This document shows, piece after piece, positions 51,504-59,198 of a DNA stretch of 64,000 nucleotides; within the stretch, counting starts at the first letter, position 1, and the number at the start of each line of letters is the position of its first letter. The notes beneath the pieces are model-generated. The model was not told the DNA's origin, searched no databases, and saw only the letters and a program-made list of their open reading frames with translations. Made by a program: the position numbers and the translations under genes. This DNA is from Pseudophaeobacter sp965641885 (lineage in GTDB: Bacteria > Pseudomonadota > Alphaproteobacteria > Rhodobacterales > Rhodobacteraceae): NCBI GenBank assembly GCA_965641885.1, contig CBFFKJ010000002.1, positions 85,106-149,105 on the forward strand, in the 5' to 3' direction.

Positions 51504-53107
51504 AACATGTAGCAAAGACCGTTGGAGAAGCTTTGGTTGACGGGCTGAAAGCCCGCGATGTCACCTGTGTCTTTGGCATCCCCGGCGTGCACACGGTAGA
51601 GCTCTATCGCGGGCTCGCCGGGTCTGGTCTGAGGCATGTGACGCCGCGCCACGAGCAGGGCGCCGGCTTTATGGCAGATGGCTATGCGCGGGTTTCGGGC
51701 AAGCCGGGGGTGGCCTTTGTGATCACTGGGCCGGGATTGACCAATACGCTGACGCCGATGGCACAGGCACGGGCGGATTCTGTGCCGATGCTGGTGATTT
51801 CTGGCGCCAACGACAGCGCCAGCACAGGCAAGCACCTTGGCCATCTGCACGAGCTGCCAGATCAACATGCCCTGGCAAAAACCGTGGCACTTACCTCGCA
51901 GCATGTTGCGCAGCCCAGCGACCTTGATCAGGCTCTAAACCGCGCTTTTGAGCCCTTTTCTCAGGGCAGACCGGGTCCGGCGCATATTCAGGTGCCTTTG
52001 GATGTGGCAGGCCGTGCAGCGACGGCTTTAACGCCACCAGTGGCGGCACAGGCGCAGGACATAGATGCGACACAGCTGCAGCAGGTCGTACAACGCTTGC
52101 AGGCAGCAAAGCAGCCGCTGATCCTGGTGGGGGGCGGTGCCAAGCGGGCAGGGGAGGCGCTGCGGGCGCTGGCCGAACGGCTGGATGCTCCGGTGGTGCA
52201 AACCACAAATGCCCGCGGGCTGCTGCATCAGCATCCGCTCGCTGTGCCTGCAAGCCCCAGCCTAGCCGCCGTGCGGCAGCTGATCGCGGGCGCTGATGTG
52301 ATCCTTGCCTTGGGATCTGAATTTGGCCCTACGGATTATGATATGTATGCCACGGGTGAAATGCCGCAGATGCAGGAGGTGATCCGGGTTGATCTGTGCG
52401 CGCAGCAATTGGCCCGGCACGAGGCTGCACTGGCGATCAGGGCCGAGGCGGCCGCGTTTGCTGAGGCGCTGATATGCGCACTGCCCGCCGAAACTGCTGG
52501 AGTCGGGGGGGCGGCGCGCGCCGCTGAAACCCGGGATGCGGCTCAGCAAGAGCTGGGAGAGGACTACCGGGCGCAGCTTGCGATTCTTAACGCGATGCGG
52601 GACGCCGTGCCGGGGTCGTTGATGGTGGGCGATTCTACCCAGCCGATCTATGCAGGCAACCTCTACTATGATCACGACCGCCCCGGCGGCTGGTTTAATG
52701 CGGCCACGGGATATGGCGCGCTTGGCTATGCCATCCCGGCAGCAATAGGGGCTGCGATTGCTGCGCCTAGGGCGCGGGTGATTTGTATTGTCGGGGATGG
52801 GGGCGCGCAGTTTTCTTTGCCTGAGGTAATGACGGCGGTGGATGAAAATCTGCCTATTACCTTTGTGATCTGGAACAATCAGGGCTACCGCGAAATTGCC
52901 ACCTCAATGGAGGCTGTTGCTGTTGCTGTGATCGGTTGTGACCCGACGCCGCCCGATTTTGCCGCCACGGCCCTGTCCTTTGGTATCCCCCATGTCGTTG
53001 TGGCAAACACAGCTGCAGCCGTGGCAACGGCGCTCAAGGCCACAGAGGGCCAGGGCCCCAGTTTTATTGAAATAACCGCGCCTGTCTTTGCGCCAGCTCA
53101 GGATTAA
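51500..53107 (+). CDS. aruI: Thiamine-diphosphate-dependent decarboxylase, probable 5-guanidino-2-oxopentanoate decarboxylase
   Basis: 535 residues with the three domains of the acetolactate-synthase-like family: PYR domain with the catalytic Glu in PRHEQGAGFMADGYAR, a central nucleotide-type domain (PLILVGGGAKRAGEALRAL) and the PP domain with the ThDP motif GDGGAQFSLPEVMTAV through WNN. In arginine transamination AruI removes CO2 from 2-ketoarginine to give 4-guanidinobutanal. A general acetolactate synthase role is less likely because there is no small subunit and the neighbours are arginine genes. ATGA overlap with the aminotransferase shows coupling. Confidence 0.82.
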   Translation: MKHVAKTVGEALVDGLKARDVTCVFGIPGVHTVELYRGLAGSGLRHVTPRHEQGAGFMADGYARVSGKPGVAFVITGPGLTNTLTPMAQARADSVPMLVISGANDSASTGKHLGHLHELPDQHALAKTVALTSQHVAQPSDLDQALNRAFEPFSQGRPGPAHIQVPLDVAGRAATALTPPVAAQAQDIDATQLQQVVQRLQAAKQPLILVGGGAKRAGEALRALAERLDAPVVQTTNARGLLHQHPLAVPASPSLAAVRQLIAGADVILALGSEFGPTDYDMYATGEMPQMQEVIRVDLCAQQLARHEAALAIRAEAAAFAEALICALPAETAGVGGAARAAETRDAAQQELGEDYRAQLAILNAMRDAVPGSLMVGDSTQPIYAGNLYYDHDRPGGWFNAATGYGALGYAIPAAIGAAIAAPRARVICIVGDGGAQFSLPEVMTAVDENLPITFVIWNNQGYREIATSMEAVAVAVIGCDPTPPDFAATALSFGIPHVVVANTAAAVATALKATEGQGPSFIEITAPVFAPAQD

Positions 53108-53111
53108 GCTG

Positions 53112-53894
53112 ATGAAGAACCCAAGTTTTGAATTCTCCCGTGCCATTACCCGTCGCCCAGCCGCAAGCATCATCGCGGGGCTGCGGGCCGAAGATATAGG
53201 CAATCCCAGTTTGGAGAGCATGCTCGCGGCGCATGAAACCTATGTGGCAGCGCTGAAAAGCACTGGCGCTGAGGTGATCGAGCTGGAGCCAATGGGTGAT
53301 TTTCCGGATGCGGTTTTTGTCGAAGATACCGCGCTGTGCCTGCCGCAAGGCGCGGTGTTGATGCGCCCCGGTGCGCCGTCGCGCATGGGAGAGGTGGCTG
53401 AAATGGCCCCGACACTGCGCGCCTGCTACGACGATGTGCGTGAAATCACCGCTCCGGGCCATATCGAGGGCGGCGATATTCTGGTGACGGGTCGTGAAAT
53501 CCTCGTGGGGCGTTCCGCGCGCACCGATGCCGCCGGCGTTGCGCAATTGGCCGAGATCGCCGCTGACTGGGGCCACACCCTGCGCGAGGTCTTTACCCCG
53601 CCCGGTGTTTTGCACTTTAAGACCGACTGCTCCTTGATGGATGCTGAGACCATCCTGTCCACAAAACGCCTTTCGGCTTCGGGCTGCTTTGAAGGCTACC
53701 GGATTCTGGATGTGGCCGAAGGCGAAGAGGCCGCAGCGAACGCCATCAGGTTCAACAATCTGGTGCTCTGCCCTGCGGGCTTTCCCCGCACGGCCGAGAT
53801 GTTGAGCAAGGCAGGCTATGACGTGGTTGAGATCGACAATGCGGACTGTGCCAAGCTTGACGGCGGCATGTCCTGCCTGTCCCTGCGCTTTTGA
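53112..53894 (+). CDS. ddaH: Dimethylarginine dimethylaminohydrolase-type amidinotransferase
   Basis: 260 residues of the guanidino-group-modifying fold. It has FPDAVFVEDTALCL for substrate binding, GHIEGGDIL, His168 in VLHFKTDCS and the catalytic Cys255 in GGMSCLSLRF, the DDAH pattern. DDAH converts dimethyl- or monomethyl-arginine to citrulline and methylamines; activity as a plain arginine hydrolase cannot be ruled out. The ATG at 53112 is 4 bases after the aruI stop; a longer in-frame start lies within aruI. Together the operon would handle arginine and its methylated forms. Confidence 0.88.
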   Translation: MKNPSFEFSRAITRRPAASIIAGLRAEDIGNPSLESMLAAHETYVAALKSTGAEVIELEPMGDFPDAVFVEDTALCLPQGAVLMRPGAPSRMGEVAEMAPTLRACYDDVREITAPGHIEGGDILVTGREILVGRSARTDAAGVAQLAEIAADWGHTLREVFTPPGVLHFKTDCSLMDAETILSTKRLSASGCFEGYRILDVAEGEEAAANAIRFNNLVLCPAGFPRTAEMLSKAGYDVVEIDNADCAKLDGGMSCLSLRF

Positions 53895-53896
53895 TC

Positions 53897-53925
53897 ATAC
53901 CGCCCCAGACGGGGTGGGGCGGTAT
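53897..53925 (+). terminator. Terminator hairpin of the arginine operon
   Basis: 10-bp perfect stem (ATACCGCCCC with GGGGCGGTAT) and 9-nt loop, starting 3 bases after the ddaH stop. Followed by TGTGC rather than a T tract. Confidence 0.7.
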
Positions 53926-53943
53926 TGTGCAAAGAAGTAAGTG

Positions 53944-53986
53944 AGATGCGACCTGCACGGGGCTATGGCTCGTGCAGGTCGCATCT
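53944..53986 (-). terminator. Terminator hairpin of the rhodanese-YidC-PEP-synthase fusion gene
   Basis: 16-bp perfect stem (53944-53959 and 53971-53986) with an 11-nt loop, three bases past the stop codon of the minus-strand gene. On that strand a partly T-rich sequence follows. Confidence 0.75.
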
Positions 53987-53989
53987 GTC

Positions 53990-56900
53990 TCATGCAGAGA
54001 TGGCCTCTTGGGCATCGGTGTCCGGCAGCACGATGCTGCCATCCTCGGAAACGGTAATCTGCGCTCCGGTCCCGATCTGGCCAAGCCCCTCGCAGGCAAC
54101 CAGCATCAGGATGTGTTTTTCGCGGGCGACAATGGCCATATGGCTGAGCCAGCCGCCAACTTCGCTCAGCACCGCGCCTGAGCGTTGCACATAGGGCAGC
54201 CAGGCCGGGTTGATCATGCTGCAGACGAGGATGTCGCCATCCTGGAAGTCGGCAAAGACCTCAGACCCCGTTGCACTCTCATTGCTGACCCAGAAGGCGC
54301 GGCCAGTGACCGTGCCACTGCCAGACACGCAGGTGCCGCCCAGGACGCCATCTTCCAGCCGGGCCTGAGCCCCAAGCGACAGCAATTCGCAATCATGCAG
54401 CGTGAGCTTTACCTGGCTTGGTGCCGAAGCTTTACGCAGATCCTCCTGCGCCTTTCTGGCGACAGCCCTGCGTTTCAGCGCCCTGGGGGCGCTCCAGTCG
54501 CTGTCCTGTATCTCCTCCATCGAGAGCTGAAAAATCAGATCCTCAAGCCCGGACAACTGGCCCAGAGCCAGCAGAGCACGGCGCAGCTCTGCCAGGACCC
54601 GCAGGGCCTCGTGCTTGGCCTGTTCCTTGAGATCCTGAAAGGTCAGGGCCAGAGAAATAGTGTCTTTCAGCTCGTGTGGCAGGTTGGCTGGAAGGGCGGT
54701 TTGTCCGCCAAATGGCTTGATTTGGTTTTCCATCAGCGGCCACAACAGGCTGGGGGCCTCGCTATAGCGTGGCGAGCTGAGCTCATAGTCGAACATGGCG
54801 CGATGCCCCATCAGCCTGATCGCCCTGTCCCGTCCTGATTTGCCGCTGCCCACGTCGTCGGTGTCTGAATTACCGGTGCAAGAGGCCAGCAGTGAAGAGG
54901 GGGCATGCGGCAGCTCAGCGTGCATGAGATGCGCGCGCAGGGAGGTATCGCCAGCAGTGGCCGCACTGGCTTCACCCATGGTGAACCCTGCAAGAATATT
55001 GATCTTTTCGGCCTCAAGATACACTTCTCGCGCAAAAAAATCATGCAGCGTCTGGATGGTCTGAACCAGTTTTTGCGGCGGTAGAGCTGCGTAGTCGACG
55101 GAGGTCCAAAGCGCGAGCCTGTCCGCGATGTCTGGCATCACCACGCCGCGGAAACGGGCGACCATAGGGCGGGCCTGACGGCGCAGCTGCTTGGCCTTGG
55201 TGGTGGTCAGTTTCAGCGTCATTCCGTCTTTCAGAGCAGCGTCTACGTAGGTCTTGCCAAAGAGGTTGACCAGATGACCGTCTCGCCCTTCTGGCAGGCC
55301 ATAAGGCACCCCAAGAGCGCGGCAGGCCAGATCGACGCTGCCACCGGGGGCCCAAAGCGTGCCCATCAGGGAGAAAGACAGAGGCGTGGGGCGCGGCAGG
55401 ACTTCTGACATTTCGTCCTGTTCGAGGATCACCTGATCCGGGGCGGCAGTGCCAAACCGTTGCAGCACATCGCGCCATTCCGCCAGGCGGATTTGTTCGG
55501 CCTCAGAGCCAATGGCCAAAGTGGTAATGTCGCGGCTTTGCACAATCTGGAACTGGCCGTCGGCATAGGCCCATTCCACATCCTGTGGGCAGCCAAAGGT
55601 TGCCTCGATCTCGCGACCAAGAGCCAGCAGGGGCGCCAGATCCAGGATCTTGTTCTGATCCTCGTCGGCAGGCAGGCCACTGCTGCGGCCAAAGCGCAGC
55701 GAGACAGGCGTCACCCGGCCAGAGACCAGATCCTCGCCGCAGCCACGCACCCATTCGATCATCGACATGCCGGGGGCTGTGGGATCCTGGGTAAAGAGCA
55801 CGCCGGCATAGTCGGCCTGAACCATCTGCTGTACCAGGATGTTGGCAGCGGTTTCATCGTTTGCCTCCAGATCATAACTGGCAGCGCGCTCAGACGAGAA
55901 GCTGGCAATCACCCGGTCCAAAGCAGTGCGCATGGTTTTGGCGGTGACATCCAGTTCTGAGTCAAAAACACCGGCAAAGCTCTGATCGGCGCCATCTTCG
56001 TTGCTGGCACTGCTGCGCACCGCACAGGGTTTTGCACCCGCCAGTTGCCAGACCTGTGCGGCAAATTTTTCCTTTTGAGCCAGGCTCATCTGCCTGTAGC
56101 TGGCGATGGCCTCATTGCGCAGAACCACGCCACCGGGTACCGGCAGGCCAGCATTTTTCAGCACCGACAGGCGCAGGGCCTTGTTGCCCGCGCTGGCCAG
56201 CTCTTCGGTATAGCCCATGGGAATGACCCCGGCAGGCAGTTTGGCGAGGTTCCGTTTATGACGCCGCAAAGCGATCTTTTGCATCCCGGCGCGGTGCATC
56301 CCTGTCACATAGGCCCGCTGTAGCAACAGCAGGCTGAGGCTGAAGCAGAGATAGGCATTTGCGGCGGCACTGAGGCCAAAAACCATAGCAAACAGCACAG
56401 GCACGCCGATCAGCAGCCAGAGTTTGGTCTGGCGCGGTGTCTTGGCAACGGCCCAGACCAGATAGATCGCGGCCAGTCCACAAAACAGCAGCGGCAGCAC
56501 AAAAAGCGGATCGGGCAGGCCAAGGTCTGCGATCCAGAGAAACGGGATGGAGAGCGTGCTGCTGGCCTCACCGGCGGCAGAAACGCCGATCATCATGACG
56601 GGCAAAAACAACAGCGCGCTGAGATTGCGCACTGGCGTCAAGCCTTTGTCAGCGTAGAAGGCCTGGATCGCCCGCGCTTTGCGCACCGGATCATCTGCGA
56701 GCTTTGCCTTGAGGGCTGCGAGTTCGTCGGCGCTGTCATTGCTGATGATCTGGTCGCGCTCTGACTTTAGCGCAACCGGCAGAACCAGAATGCGGGTCAG
56801 CAGGGAGAGGACAAACAGCCCAAGCAGCAGATGGCTGCGCTCATGCATCCAGACCAAAGCTGAGGCCGCGAGGGAAATCGTTTTTTGCCAGTAGGTTGAC

Positions 56901-58054
56901 TGTTGATCCGCCAGCCAGACCTGCACATGGGGTTTGGGGGCCGGTGCAATGAAATACTCCCACGGCAGCGTATAGCGGCCCTGATAGTCGATCCCCTGCT
57001 GGCTAAGCTCGAGCCCCAGAACCTGCCCCATAAAACAGCTGCGCCGGTCATAACAGGCCGCGACCGTTGGTCTGTCGTCCAGGGCTGAGATGCGGCGCAT
57101 CAATTCATCCGTTGGCAGCGCCCGGATGGGAATATTGATGGCGCCGGGCAAATGACCTGCAGCAAAGTCGCCGGGATAGCGGGTGTCAACGATCTGCAGA
57201 TCCTCGGTTTCCATCAGGGCAGTAAAGTCTTTGGTGCTGAGGAGTGTGTTCTTGTTGGCATAGTCCGGAATCGCCCGGAGGTCAGTGAGCGACTGAACCT
57301 CAGCGTCGCTAAAGGGGCGGCCCTCTACGATCCATTTTTCAATGCCCCCGGCAATAAAGCTGCAGTCGATACCCAGTTTGGCAAGCTCGGCACAGGTTTC
57401 AGAACTGCGGTTGCCATTGTGGCAAAAGACCACGGCGCGCTGTCCGGGCTTAAGCGGGCGAGACTGCAGAAAGTCGGGGAAACGGATATGCGAGGCTCCG
57501 GGGAGGCTCCCCATAGCGTTTTCACCAGTTTCACGAATGTCAAAGAAGACAGCCTCACCGGCCTTGAGCAGGGCTGCGGCCTGGTTGGTGGAAATGGCCA
57601 GCGGGTTATCTTCTTGCTTGGAAAAACTGGTCTCTTTGAGGGTGGCATCCTTGATTTCGGTGCCTGCAAACTGTGCAGGACGGACCAAAGTCGCCTGCAG
57701 ACGGGCAAGCTCTGTTTGCTTGTTAGAGTTGAATTGCCAGTAGTTGCCAGCCGCAAGCAAGGCCACAAAAACAACCAATGCCGATATCAGTTTGACTGGA
57801 AAGCGCGTTGTGGCAGCGCCGGTTTTTGGTTTGAAACCCAATTTGGCGGCCACAACGGCCCCCATTCCGGACATCATTGCCAGCCCAACGGCAAAAACCT
57901 GCGACAGAGAAGACACTGATCCAATGACCAACTCAGGCGAAGGGATTGCCTTTGCCTCAAGAGGTACAACTACTAGGAGGGCAGTGCTGAACAGAGCCGC
58001 GAGAAGCGAGCGGGTGCGAAGAGGTGAAGCAGGTGTTGGGCAGAGTATTTTCAC
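53990..58054 (-). CDS. Five-part fusion: two rhodanese domains, YidC-like membrane domain, PEP-synthase-like ATP-grasp domain and PEP-utiliser mobile domain
   Basis: 1354 residues. Signal or anchor segment (about 15-36) and membrane helices near 45-70 and 87-105 come first. Rhodanese 1 (about 155-245) has Cys211 in VFCHNGNRS; rhodanese 2 (about 270-375) has DTRYPGDFAAGHLPGAINIP and Cys334. Residues about 400-585 look like a YidC/Oxa1 insertase core (LLTRILVLPVALKSERDQI; FLWIADLGLPDPLFVLPLL). Residues about 615-920 match the PPDK/PEP-synthase ATP-binding domain (AVRSSASNEDGADQSFAGVF; QADYAGVLFTQDP; GEDLVSGRVTP). Residues about 1260-1345 match the swivelling mobile domain with its catalytic His near 1305 (GGWLSHMAIVAREKH). 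The C-terminal PEP/pyruvate-binding barrel of true PEP synthase is absent. Divergent from a binding-protein/sensor-kinase pair. The function is unknown. Confidence 0.88.
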   Translation of the reverse strand: MKILCPTPASPLRTRSLLAALFSTALLVVVPLEAKAIPSPELVIGSVSSLSQVFAVGLAMMSGMGAVVAAKLGFKPKTGAATTRFPVKLISALVVFVALLAAGNYWQFNSNKQTELARLQATLVRPAQFAGTEIKDATLKETSFSKQEDNPLAISTNQAAALLKAGEAVFFDIRETGENAMGSLPGASHIRFPDFLQSRPLKPGQRAVVFCHNGNRSSETCAELAKLGIDCSFIAGGIEKWIVEGRPFSDAEVQSLTDLRAIPDYANKNTLLSTKDFTALMETEDLQIVDTRYPGDFAAGHLPGAINIPIRALPTDELMRRISALDDRPTVAACYDRRSCFMGQVLGLELSQQGIDYQGRYTLPWEYFIAPAPKPHVQVWLADQQSTYWQKTISLAASALVWMHERSHLLLGLFVLSLLTRILVLPVALKSERDQIISNDSADELAALKAKLADDPVRKARAIQAFYADKGLTPVRNLSALLFLPVMMIGVSAAGEASSTLSIPFLWIADLGLPDPLFVLPLLFCGLAAIYLVWAVAKTPRQTKLWLLIGVPVLFAMVFGLSAAANAYLCFSLSLLLLQRAYVTGMHRAGMQKIALRRHKRNLAKLPAGVIPMGYTEELASAGNKALRLSVLKNAGLPVPGGVVLRNEAIASYRQMSLAQKEKFAAQVWQLAGAKPCAVRSSASNEDGADQSFAGVFDSELDVTAKTMRTALDRVIASFSSERAASYDLEANDETAANILVQQMVQADYAGVLFTQDPTAPGMSMIEWVRGCGEDLVSGRVTPVSLRFGRSSGLPADEDQNKILDLAPLLALGREIEATFGCPQDVEWAYADGQFQIVQSRDITTLAIGSEAEQIRLAEWRDVLQRFGTAAPDQVILEQDEMSEVLPRPTPLSFSLMGTLWAPGGSVDLACRALGVPYGLPEGRDGHLVNLFGKTYVDAALKDGMTLKLTTTKAKQLRRQARPMVARFRGVVMPDIADRLALWTSVDYAALPPQKLVQTIQTLHDFFAREVYLEAEKINILAGFTMGEASAATAGDTSLRAHLMHAELPHAPSSLLASCTGNSDTDDVGSGKSGRDRAIRLMGHRAMFDYELSSPRYSEAPSLLWPLMENQIKPFGGQTALPANLPHELKDTISLALTFQDLKEQAKHEALRVLAELRRALLALGQLSGLEDLIFQLSMEEIQDSDWSAPRALKRRAVARKAQEDLRKASAPSQVKLTLHDCELLSLGAQARLEDGVLGGTCVSGSGTVTGRAFWVSNESATGSEVFADFQDGDILVCSMINPAWLPYVQRSGAVLSEVGGWLSHMAIVAREKHILMLVACEGLGQIGTGAQITVSEDGSIVLPDTDAQEAISA

Positions 58055-58277
58055 GAAGGTTCCTGTTGCCGAGGATGGCTTTCTTTAGGGTTGTGACGAT
58101 TTTATGAAAAGACGCGTAAAGTGTTACGGAACAGTTAATTGCACAATGAGGTCAATAAGTTCATTTAAATTTTATGAAATGGGTGCAAGTATGTTAACTT
58201 CGCTGTTTCATGGAACGAGTGATACTTGACATAGGCCGCAGGGCCGCAACACATTGTATCAGCCAGGAGGCTCGTCC
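58055..58277. promoter_or_regulatory. AT-rich divergent control region with 11-bp direct repeats
   Basis: 223 bases between the fusion gene and the PhnD-like gene. ATTTTATGAAA occurs at 58099-58109 and again at 58169-58179, 70 bp apart. The region is clearly more AT-rich than its surroundings and must hold both promoters. The direct repeats are possible binding sites; which regulator would use them is unknown. Confidence 0.45.
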
Positions 58278-59180
58278 ATGCTGCAGGCAGACAGAAACAC
58301 TATTTCCTTCTTGTTGGGACAGATTGCGAACTCCGTAAGATCTGCGCGCCTGTTGCCTGTTCTGGTTGTGGGCCTCATGACTCTTGCTCCTCTGAGCGTA
58401 AGGGCCGATATTTCGCTCACGTTTGGAACCTACGCTGCTGACAAGCCCACGGTGACGGTCCGAAAATACCGTCCCTTTCTGTCCTTTCTCGCTGACCGGA
58501 TGTCCGAACGACTGGGCGAAAAAGTCATCATCAAGATGCAGATTGCCAAGGAATACGAAGAAGGGATCCGTCAGCTGGCCGAAGGAGAAGTGGATTTTGC
58601 ACGCTTTGGCCCGGCCTCATATGTTATGGTGAAGCGCGCGAACCCGTCGGTCAGCATTGTAGCGATGGAGTCAAAGAAGGGTGAAAAGCGCTTTAAGGGC
58701 GTCATCGTTGTGCATCGCGACAGCCCCCTTCAGTCTCTGGAAGAGCTCAAGGGAATGACGTTTGCCTTTGGCGATGAATTGTCTACCGTCGGGCGATACT
58801 TGTCCCAGGCAGAGTTGCTGAATGCAGGAATTTCGGGAGCCGATTTGCATAGTTTCGCCTACCTTGGACGTCATGACCTGGTCGGTGAAGCGGTCGGCGC
58901 AAGTAAATATTCAGCGGGCGCATTGAAAGAGAGCACCTATAAGAAACTTGTTGCTAAGGGGGTTCCGATCCGGGTGCTGATGTCTTTTGATAATGTGACC
59001 AAACCCTGGCTTGCCTCGGCCGGTTTGGATGCAAGGATTTTGCAGGCCATGCGAGATGTCATGCTGGCGTCACAAAACGAAGAGATTGTGCAGCGCGTCT
59101 CTAAGAATGGTTTTTTGGCGGGCGAGGATACAGACTATGATTTGATCCGCGATGCCATTGAGCAAAGCCGCAGCTTCTAG
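58278..59180 (+). CDS. PhnD-like periplasmic substrate-binding protein, sensor partner
   Basis: 300 residues with an N-terminal signal or membrane segment (about 28-48, ending VRAD). The mature part is a PhnD/SsuA-type solute-binding fold: LTFGTYAADKPTVTVRKYRP, GEVDFARFGPASYVMVKR, LKGMTFAFGDELSTVGRYL. No ABC permease or ATPase is nearby; instead a hybrid histidine kinase starts 18 bases downstream, so it probably feeds a signal to that kinase. The ligand is likely a small oxyanion such as a phosphonate or phosphate ester, by family only. AGGAGG seven bases upstream fixes the start. Confidence 0.88.
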   Translation: MLQADRNTISFLLGQIANSVRSARLLPVLVVGLMTLAPLSVRADISLTFGTYAADKPTVTVRKYRPFLSFLADRMSERLGEKVIIKMQIAKEYEEGIRQLAEGEVDFARFGPASYVMVKRANPSVSIVAMESKKGEKRFKGVIVVHRDSPLQSLEELKGMTFAFGDELSTVGRYLSQAELLNAGISGADLHSFAYLGRHDLVGEAVGASKYSAGALKESTYKKLVAKGVPIRVLMSFDNVTKPWLASAGLDARILQAMRDVMLASQNEEIVQRVSKNGFLAGEDTDYDLIRDAIEQSRSF

Positions 59181-59198
59181 TTTTTGAAGAGCAGAGAA

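Noticed and set aside
58226..58260. TTGACA as a -35 box for the PhnD-like gene
   Set aside because: The best -10-like sequence (TTGTAT) is 22 bases away, too far for a standard sigma-70 promoter.
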